From Polynucleobacter nymphae (GTDB taxonomy: Bacteria; Pseudomonadota; Gammaproteobacteria; Burkholderiales; Burkholderiaceae): a DNA stretch of 64,000 nt. Below the pieces are notes generated by a model. The model had not been told where the DNA came from. It made no database searches and saw nothing but the letters and a program-made list of their open reading frames with translations. This document shows, one piece after another, positions 58,728 to 64,000 of the stretch (its first letter is position 1; each line of letters begins with the position of its first letter). The position numbers were made by a program, and so were the translations under genes. The stretch spans positions 1,606,506 to 1,670,505 of the forward strand of contig NZ_JACVPA010000001.1 of assembly GCF_018882155.1 (NCBI RefSeq), written 5' to 3'.

Positions 58728-59483
58728 ATGTCGAATGAAAAAATTGCTTTAGTAACAGGTGCTGGAAGTGGAATCGGCAAAGCGGTTGCTTTGGGCTTGC
58801 TCGAAGATGGTTTTAAGGTTGTTCTGGCGGGAAGAAGATTGGAGCTACTCGAGGAAGTTGCGCAATTAGCTAAAGAAAAAGGGCAAGAAGCTTTCCCCGT
58901 ATCTGTAGATGTCAGAGACCCTACAAGTGTTGATCATTTATTTGCAGAGATAGAAAAAAAGTATGGTCGTCTAGATGTGGCGTTTAATAACGCTGGTGTT
59001 AATGCTCCAGCAGTCACTATTGATGAACTACCTTTAGAGAAATGGCAAAACGCTATTGATACTAATGTCACCGGTGTATTTTTATGTGCCCGCGCTGAAT
59101 TTGGTTTGATGAAAAAACAAAGTCCTCAAGGCGGCCGAATTATCAATAATGGCTCAATTTCAGCACATACTCCACGTCTTTACACAACGCCATATACAGC
59201 AAGCAAACATGCCGTGACAGGGATTACAAAAGGCATTGCATTGGATGGAAGAAAGTTCAATATTGTTGCCAGCCAAATTGATATTGGTAATGCCCTTACA
59301 GAATTGTCCGTGCGTATGACTAAAGGCGTTCTTCAGGCTAATGGCGATCTTGCACCAGAACCCATGATGGATGTGAAGCATGTTGCTGATGCGGTTCGTT
59401 ACATCGCTGCATTGCCACTCTCGGCAAATGTACTCAATATGACGGTAATGGCAAGTGCAATGCCATTTGTTGGTCGAGGATAA
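58728..59483 (+). CDS. short-chain dehydrogenase/reductase (SDR)
   Basis: This is a 251-residue classical SDR. Visible: the cofactor motif TGAGSGIGKA near residue 11, NNAG near 90, the catalytic Ser in NNGSISAHTP and the YTASK pair. AGRR after the second strand suggests NADP(H) preference. It is the first gene after operator O2. It could oxidise or reduce a hydroxyl of a sugar acid feeding or leaving the garD route, but the substrate is not known. The next gene starts 6 nt later. Confidence 0.9.
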   Translation: MSNEKIALVTGAGSGIGKAVALGLLEDGFKVVLAGRRLELLEEVAQLAKEKGQEAFPVSVDVRDPTSVDHLFAEIEKKYGRLDVAFNNAGVNAPAVTIDELPLEKWQNAIDTNVTGVFLCARAEFGLMKKQSPQGGRIINNGSISAHTPRLYTTPYTASKHAVTGITKGIALDGRKFNIVASQIDIGNALTELSVRMTKGVLQANGDLAPEPMMDVKHVADAVRYIAALPLSANVLNMTVMASAMPFVGRG

Positions 59484-59489
59484 GAAAAA

Positions 59490-60443
59490 ATGAAACCTAC
59501 AGTCTTGCAACTTAGCCCAATTTTGATTCCATCAGTCAGTCAAAAACTCAATGAGCTATATGACGTTCATAAGTACTTTGAGATTGAAGATAAAGAAATT
59601 TTTATTGCCAAGCATGGTTCTTCTATTAGCGGTGTGGTGAGCGGTGGTCACACAGGAATCAGTAAAGCTTTAATGGAGCAGTTACCAAACTTGAAGGTGG
59701 TTGCAGTCAATGGAGTAGGGACAGATGCAGTTGATATGGCGTATGCCAAGAGTCGCGGTATTCATGTCACAGCAACCTTTGGTGCATTGACTGAAGATGT
59801 TGCCGATTTAGCTATTGGTCTTTTGCTTGCAACTTGTCGTAGTATTTGTTCGGGCGATCGATTTGTACGCGAGGGTAATTGGGTTAAGTTTCCATCCCCA
59901 ACTGCAATTCCATTGTCACGTCGTTTTAGTGGTATGCGTGTGGGTATTGTTGGTATGGGTCGCGTAGGGCGGGCAGTAGCAATTCGTGCTTCGGCCTTTG
60001 GGTGCCCTATTCAATATACCGATCTACAGAAAATGGATGACTTACCATACGGCTTTGTTCTTGACTTGGTTGAGTTAGCGCATCAAAGTGATGCTTTGAT
60101 CCTTTGCGCAGCTGCAGATAAGGCTGAGGGCATTGTGAATGCAAAAGTACTGAATGCTTTAGGCAAGGATGGATTCTTAATTAATATCGCACGCGGCAAA
60201 CTGGTAAATGAGCCAGATTTAGTAGATGCGATTAAGACCGGAAAAATTGCAGGAGCTGGCTTAGATGTTTTTGTTGATGAGCCAAATGTGCCAGAGGTTC
60301 TTCTGAAGAATGATTCAATCGTAATGCAGGCTCACCGTGCAAGCGCTACTTGGGAAACTCGCACTGCTATGGGTAATATGGTTTTAGATAGTCTCGCTCA
60401 AGGTATAGCAGGTGAGAGGCCTGAAATGAGTCTTACTACATAA
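59490..60443 (+). CDS. D-isomer-specific 2-hydroxyacid dehydrogenase (GhrB-like)
   Basis: This NAD(P)-dependent enzyme of 317 residues reduces 2-oxo acids or oxidises D-2-hydroxy acids. The Rossmann motif GIVGMGRVGRAVA is near 150. Catalytic residues appear in family positions: Arg in NIARGKLVNE, Glu in DVFVDEPNVPE, His in MQAHRASAT. It belongs to the glyoxylate/hydroxypyruvate reductase-like branch. In this cluster hydroxypyruvate or tartronate-semialdehyde metabolism is a possible role, since galactarate breakdown can release such C3 compounds. This is inference. Confidence 0.9.
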   Translation: MKPTVLQLSPILIPSVSQKLNELYDVHKYFEIEDKEIFIAKHGSSISGVVSGGHTGISKALMEQLPNLKVVAVNGVGTDAVDMAYAKSRGIHVTATFGALTEDVADLAIGLLLATCRSICSGDRFVREGNWVKFPSPTAIPLSRRFSGMRVGIVGMGRVGRAVAIRASAFGCPIQYTDLQKMDDLPYGFVLDLVELAHQSDALILCAAADKAEGIVNAKVLNALGKDGFLINIARGKLVNEPDLVDAIKTGKIAGAGLDVFVDEPNVPEVLLKNDSIVMQAHRASATWETRTAMGNMVLDSLAQGIAGERPEMSLTT

Positions 60444-60458
60444 AGGGAGTCCACTTAA

Positions 60459-61409
60459 ATGAAAGCTCAATTTTTAATTGCATTTCTTTTTATCTGTGGG
60501 TTAGCTCAAGCGCAGTCATACCCCAATAAACCGATCACTATCATTATTGGCTCGACTCCTGGCAGTACTAGCGATGGGTTAGCCCGAGCTATTGGTGTAG
60601 AAATTACCAAGGAAACTGGGCAGGCAGTTATTGTCGAGAGTAAAGCGGGTGCCTTTGGTGGAATTGCAGCTCAGTATGTGGCAAATGCTAAACCTGATGG
60701 TTACATCCTGTTTGTTACGACCAATACCACTCAAGCAGCTAATCCACATTTGATTAAAAAGCTTCCATACGACCCAATCAAGGATTTCAGTCCAATTACT
60801 AAGCTTGTGCAAGGCTATATGTTGTTGGTTACTAATCCTGCGTTAAAAGCGAACTCGGTGAGTGAGCTAATCGTGCTCGCAAAAAAAGAACCTAGAAAGT
60901 TAACTTTTGGTGCCGGTAGCTCTTCAGCGCGCGTTGCGGTCGAGTTGTTTGAAAAGATGTCTGGCACCGAGATGGTTTATGTACCATACAAGTCTAATCC
61001 TTTAGCGGTAATTGATTTAGTTGGTGGGCAGGTAGATTTAATGATTGTGGATTTAACAACGAGCCTACCGCAAGTAAAAAATGATAAGTTAAAAGCCTTA
61101 GGGGTTAGTAGCTTGACTAAATCTCCGCTGGTACCGACTTTGCCAACCATCGCTTCTGCTGGTATCCCGGGTTATGAGTTCTCTCACTGGAATGCTTTGT
61201 ATGGACCTTCGGGAATGGATGCGGCTACGATTAAGCGTATAAATGAGCTGTTTATATCAGCGATGAAAAAACCTGCTGTCAAAAAGTTTGTAGAAGAAAA
61301 TGGTATGGAGGTTTCAACAAGTACACCTGATGGATTATCAGTTTTTCAAAACGCAGAGTTAAAACGCTGGGGTCAAATTATTAAAGATGCCGGCATACAG
61401 CCTGAGTAA
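60459..61409 (+). CDS. TctC/Bug-family periplasmic receptor 1
   Basis: This is a 316-residue solute receptor of the tripartite tricarboxylate transporter family. The signal peptide ends in GLAQA before QSYPNKPI. Bug hallmarks: YPNKPITIIIG, GARAI-like segment, AKPDGYILFV, KKLPYDPIKDFSPI, YVPYKS and GQVDLMI. The first ligand loop reads GSTPGSTSDG where most members have PFPPGGGTD, so ligand contacts may differ from receptor 2. AAGGGAG lies before the ATG. No TctA/TctB genes adjoin it. Confidence 0.9.
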   Translation: MKAQFLIAFLFICGLAQAQSYPNKPITIIIGSTPGSTSDGLARAIGVEITKETGQAVIVESKAGAFGGIAAQYVANAKPDGYILFVTTNTTQAANPHLIKKLPYDPIKDFSPITKLVQGYMLLVTNPALKANSVSELIVLAKKEPRKLTFGAGSSSARVAVELFEKMSGTEMVYVPYKSNPLAVIDLVGGQVDLMIVDLTTSLPQVKNDKLKALGVSSLTKSPLVPTLPTIASAGIPGYEFSHWNALYGPSGMDAATIKRINELFISAMKKPAVKKFVEENGMEVSTSTPDGLSVFQNAELKRWGQIIKDAGIQPE

Positions 61410-61464
61410 AAAGAAGAGTAATTTATCTTAATTAATAGCAAATCATCATAAATTGGAGACTCCA

Positions 61465-62448
61465 GTGTTTAAAAGTATGAGGGCTAGTAATGTAATTGCA
61501 GCTTTATTTCTTTTATTGGTAGCTTCTTTAGGGAATGCTCAAACTGGAAGCTTTCCTGATCGATCTGTGACGATCGTGGTTCCATTTCCGCCAGGCGGTG
61601 GAACAGACGCTGGTGCTCGATTGATTGCACAAAAGTTATCTACCCGCTGGGGTCAGTCCGTCATTATTGATAACAAGGCTGGCGCGTCTGGCATGGTCGG
61701 ATCTGAATATGTATCTCGTGCAAAGCCAGATGGCTATACCTTGCTCATCGGCAATATCGGCACCTTCTCAATCAATCCATCGCTCTACAAAAAAATGCCT
61801 TACGACCCAGACAAGGCATTTGTGCCGGTGAGCATGATTGCAGAATTGCCATACTTTCTTTTGGTTACCCCAAGTGTGAAAGCTAATAATGTAAAAGAAT
61901 TCATTGCTTTTGCAAAAGCCAATCCTGGAGCGGTTACCTATGCAAGCTCAGGTAGTGGGAGCGGTCCACATCTCGCGGGTGAGATGTTTGAAAAAGCAAC
62001 CGGCTTAGACATGATGCACGTACCATATAAGGGCGGTGGTCCAGCAGCTGCTGATGTCATGGCAGGGCACGTCAATATGTATTTCTCAACCGTGCTGGAA
62101 TCAATTGGTTCTGTAAAGTCTGGCAAGCTTAAAGCATTAGGTGCAAGCTCATTAGTCCGCTCACCAGCAATGCCTGAGTTACCAACTATAGCTGAGTCTG
62201 GTGTTCCTGGCTTTGATGCTGCTTCATGGATTGGAATCGCTGCACCAGCAGGAACCCCTCCAGTACTCGTGGATAAGATTGCTGCCGATATTAAAGCAGT
62301 GATCTTAGAACAAGATACAAAGCAAACACTCATTCAGCAGGGCGCTACACCTATGCCGCTGACACCAACTGTGTTTAAAGCAAGAATTGAAAGTGACCGA
62401 CAAAGGTATGCAAAGGTCATTAAAGATGGAAATGTGCAAGTAGATTAA
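61465..62448 (+). CDS. TctC/Bug-family periplasmic receptor 2
   Basis: This is a second Bug receptor, 327 residues, with a standard ligand-binding loop (VPFPPGGGTDAGARLIA), AKPDGYTLLIG, KKMPYDPDKAFVPV and HVPYKGGGPAA. A signal peptide ends in GNAQ. I chose GTG 61465 because GGAG stands 6 nt upstream; TTG 61453 is an alternative. It is clearly diverged from receptor 1, not a recent duplicate. Transport would need TctA/TctB from elsewhere, such as the pair at 23.5-25.5 kb. Confidence 0.9.
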   Translation: MFKSMRASNVIAALFLLLVASLGNAQTGSFPDRSVTIVVPFPPGGGTDAGARLIAQKLSTRWGQSVIIDNKAGASGMVGSEYVSRAKPDGYTLLIGNIGTFSINPSLYKKMPYDPDKAFVPVSMIAELPYFLLVTPSVKANNVKEFIAFAKANPGAVTYASSGSGSGPHLAGEMFEKATGLDMMHVPYKGGGPAAADVMAGHVNMYFSTVLESIGSVKSGKLKALGASSLVRSPAMPELPTIAESGVPGFDAASWIGIAAPAGTPPVLVDKIAADIKAVILEQDTKQTLIQQGATPMPLTPTVFKARIESDRQRYAKVIKDGNVQVD

Positions 62449-62470
62449 TTGAATATTAAAAGAGGCCATT

Positions 62471-63388
62471 GTGCAATCAACTACATTACCCGCAGTTCTA
62501 GCTCCTGTCATTAGTCCTTTTAATAGTAATGGTCGAATTGATGTCGCTAAGCTATTAAAGCAATGTCAATGGCTTAAGGCAAATGATGTAGGCATAGCAA
62601 TTTTTGGTACGAATTCAGAATCAAACTCTATTTCTGTAGCTGAGAAGTTGGAAGTATTGGAGAAGCTCATTATTGGCGAAGTAGACCCCAAGACTATGAT
62701 GCCTGGGACAGGCGCATGTTCAGTTGATGAGACAGCTTTGATGACTTCAGCTGCAGTGAAGGCAGGATGTGCCGGAGTATTAATGTTGCCCCCTTTTTAC
62801 TATAAGGATGTCTCTGATGATGGACTTTTTGCCTATTTTTCTGAGGTAATAGAAAAGGTTGGGGATAGCGCGCTTCAGATCTACCTATACAACATTCCCC
62901 CTATGACTAAGATTTCTATGAGTTTGGGGCTGCTAGAAAGATTGATTACGACTTATCCAAATACGATAGCGGGCATGAAAGATACGTCTGGTGATTGGTC
63001 ATATACCGAAGCCGTATTAAAACAATTTGCACCACGAGGATTTAGGATGTTCGTAGGTAATGAATTATTTTTACTGCGAACTATGCGCGCTAGTGGATAT
63101 GGTTGCATCTCCTCTATGGCTAATATTGATCCACGCAGAATTGCTTACTTGGCAGCGCATTGGCAAGATAGTAATGCTGAGCAATTACAGGCTGACATTG
63201 ATACCCTAAGAGCTTGCTTAGTACCATTCCCAACCGTGCCAACTATGAAAGCTGTGATAGCCCGCTTTTCTAATGATCCAGAGTGGGCTAGGGTTCGACC
63301 CCCATTGGTTTCATTAACAACAGAGCAGCGTAAGCAAATGGCTATAGAGTTAGAAAAAATCCAATTTTCTGTTGATGGTCTAACTTGA
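62471..63388 (+). CDS. DapA-family (DHDPS/NAL) lyase
   Basis: This is a 305-residue TIM-barrel Schiff-base lyase. The catalytic lysine is in IAGMKDTSGD (K170) and the tyrosine in YLYNIPP (Y140). The substrate loop reads GTNSES (46-51) where DHDPS has GTTGES, and GNE replaces the later GDD-type loop. So it is unlikely to be the lysine-pathway DapA. Given garD in the same island, it may cleave 5-keto-4-deoxyglucarate (aldolase) or dehydrate and decarboxylate it (KdgD, same superfamily). GTG start with AGAGG 5 nt upstream. It is the last gene of the operon. Confidence 0.85.
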   Translation: MQSTTLPAVLAPVISPFNSNGRIDVAKLLKQCQWLKANDVGIAIFGTNSESNSISVAEKLEVLEKLIIGEVDPKTMMPGTGACSVDETALMTSAAVKAGCAGVLMLPPFYYKDVSDDGLFAYFSEVIEKVGDSALQIYLYNIPPMTKISMSLGLLERLITTYPNTIAGMKDTSGDWSYTEAVLKQFAPRGFRMFVGNELFLLRTMRASGYGCISSMANIDPRRIAYLAAHWQDSNAEQLQADIDTLRACLVPFPTVPTMKAVIARFSNDPEWARVRPPLVSLTTEQRKQMAIELEKIQFSVDGLT

Positions 63389-63439
63389 TCTTTTATTTAT
63401 AAATCTAAAGAGCAAAACAGTATTGTGTGAAAGATGAGA

Positions 63440-63463
63440 ATTTGCTTACACATTTGCTTACAC
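63440..63463 (+). repeat. tandem 12-bp repeats near right island end
   Basis: ATTTGCTTACAC occurs twice in direct tandem (63440-63451 and 63452-63463), 58 bp before the right att repeat. The inverted form GTGTGTAAG lies right after the left att (55445-55453). Such repeats are typical of integrase arm-binding sites. Confidence 0.65.
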
Positions 63464-63483
63464 ACCGACACTGACCACCCGCA

Positions 63484-63504
63484 GACCCCCTGTTTATAAG
63501 GGTC
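63484..63504 (+). other. small hairpin at island right end
   Basis: GACCC / GGGTC with an 11-nt loop lies 18 bp before the right att. There is no T-run after it, so it is not a convincing terminator. The rest of 63389-63521 shows no gene. Confidence 0.35.
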
Positions 63505-63521
63505 TAACTTGGGCTTCTGCT

Positions 63522-63619
63522 CTCATAATCCTTTGGTCCCAGGTTCAAGTCCTGGTGGGCCCACCAATGAAATCAACGACTTAGGGAGAAATTCCTAAGT
63601 CGTTTTTCTTTCTGTGCCA
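63522..63619 (+). repeat. right 98-bp direct repeat (attachment site) with tRNA 3' fragment
   Basis: Perfect copy of 55347-55444: 45 nt of tRNA 3' half (63522-63566, from the anticodon loop to CCA) and the terminator (63576-63607). It lacks the acceptor 5' strand and D-arm, so it is not a functional tRNA. Confidence 0.92.
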
Positions 63620-63627
63620 CTAAAGAT

Positions 63628-63930
63628 TTATCCCTCTTCAGGTACTTGCATGATCTCTAGCTCACCAAAAATAAATGATTCATTTGTTAATAGCTTCCAG
63701 CCGAGATCAGGAAAAACATCTTCATAGTATTTAGAGTATTTAGGTGAGAGACCATTAAAAATTTCGGTCAATTCTTGCTCTTCTTGAGCATCAATTGTCT
63801 CAGAGAAAAAAATAACTTTTTCTGGGTTATAGGTTGATTCTACCAATGCCCCGGGAATGTCTTGAATGCAAATTGAACTGACCTGATTTTTAGTACCACT
63901 CCAGAAGAGAGGATTTTTGATAATCTTCAC
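63628..63930 (-). pseudogene. 3' fragment of an unrecognised gene, probably cut by an IS
   Basis: The open frame has 100 codons. About residues 20-100 (beginning near ICIQDIPGALVESTYNPEK and ending EIMQVPEEG) look like a genuine acidic cytoplasmic protein, with no family I recognise. The first ~19 residues would be read from what looks like the left end of an IS (from 63874), so the native 5' end is probably lost. The stop lies 9 bp from the island's right att. Confidence 0.45.
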
Positions 63931-64000
63931 CTTAAAGGAGTGCTAAATATGGCAAAAGGCCAACGTCTTAAACCCGAGCAAATCGTCACCTTATTGCGTC
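63874..64000 (+). mobile_element. IS3-family insertion sequence, left end (runs off window)
   Basis: A TGAACTGACC-type terminus at 63874 resembles IS3-family inverted-repeat ends and lies 75 bp before a transposase OrfA start. The right end and target duplication are outside the window, so the boundary is tentative. Confidence 0.5.
63949..64000 (+). CDS. IS3-family transposase OrfA (3' truncated by window edge)
   Basis: Only the first 17 codons are visible: MAKGQRLKPEQIVTLLR. This matches the N terminus of IS3-family (IS2/IS407-like) OrfA proteins, which begin the helix-turn-helix with a KPEQIV-type segment. An AAAGGAG ribosome site stands 8 nt before the ATG. Confidence 0.75.
   Translation, partial: MAKGQRLKPEQIVTLLR

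Larger units (their letters stand above)
55445..63521. mobile_element. integrated genomic island at the CAU tRNA (sugar-diacid catabolism), no integrase seen
   Basis: The segment lies between two perfect 98-bp direct repeats derived from the tRNA 3' end and its terminator. Contents: GlcG/HbpS-like gene, garD, LacI-type regulator, SDR, 2-hydroxyacid dehydrogenase, two TctC receptors and a DapA-family gene. No integrase, excisionase or conjugation gene is present. The right end carries two tandem 12-bp copies of ATTTGCTTACAC, and the left end an inverted GTGTGTAAG, resembling integrase arm sites. The island thus seems fixed, or mobile only with help from elsewhere. Confidence 0.8.

Noticed and set aside
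61453..62448. Receptors 1 and 2 as a recent tandem duplication
   Set aside because: They share the family fold only; signal peptides, ligand loops and most residues differ.
63522..63566. Possible second tRNA gene
   Set aside because: Only the 3' 45 nt are present; the D-arm and 5' acceptor strand are missing. It is an att remnant.

Overview
The window looks like a piece of a free-living betaproteobacterial chromosome, most likely Burkholderiales and close to Polynucleobacter. This is inferred from gene order (ribF-ileS-lspA-coaBC-dut; rpsU-yqeY-dnaG-rpoD; xseB-ispA-dxs-folE2), from a BPSS1780-type membrane protein, from a lysine/alanine/proline-rich extension on the primary sigma factor, and from Bug/TctC receptors. 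Base composition is moderate and spacers are short. No database was searched, so all names rest on motifs and family knowledge.

Layout. 1-1.5 kb: 3' part of clpA, a small basic protein and a terminator. 1.5-7.5 kb: minus-strand operon ribF-ileS-lspA-coaBC-dut. 7.5-11 kb: purN, rsmB and a fatty-acid desaturase. 11-13.7 kb: rpmB-rpmG and radC against fkpB-ispH. 13.7-18.5 kb: complete branched-chain amino-acid type ABC transporter (livK, H, M, G, F). 18.5-25.6 kb: argD-like aminotransferase, ferredoxin-reductase-like protein, epimerase-like protein, glnS, and tctBA with no adjacent receptor. 25.6-34.7 kb: alaS-tusA, galU-valS, uvrD. 34.7-43.5 kb: BPSS1780-type protein, thrB, DUF2782-like protein, polA, a Tat-exported hydrolase, a ZIP transporter, a sulfurtransferase and a Rieske oxygenase. 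43.7-47.6 kb: isoprenoid and folate genes. 47.6-54.2 kb: tsaD against the macromolecular-synthesis operon rpsU-yqeY-dnaG-rpoD. Then an outer-membrane barrel and a CAU-anticodon tRNA.

The accessory part is 55.35-63.62 kb. The 3' 45 nt of the tRNA plus its downstream terminator (98 bp) recur perfectly 8,175 bp downstream, so the DNA between looks like an integrated island without a visible integrase. It carries a sugar-diacid gene set: galactarate dehydratase (garD), a GlcG/HbpS-like protein, a LacI-type regulator, an SDR dehydrogenase, a 2-hydroxyacid dehydrogenase, two TctC/Bug receptors and a DapA-family lyase. Two perfect 14-bp palindromes sharing the core TAGCGCTA lie in its two control regions and are the likely operators. 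The two receptors lack membrane partners, whereas tctBA at 23.5-25.5 kb lacks a receptor, so they may work together. Right of the island lie a gene fragment and the start of an IS3-family transposase that runs off the window.

A second theme is transcription: several genes (purN, fkpB, alaS, uvrD, possibly polA) have a -10-like hexamer ending 6-7 nt before the ATG and no Shine-Dalgarno, which suggests leaderless mRNAs. Two divergent pairs (ribF/purN, valS/uvrD) appear to share overlapping -10 elements.
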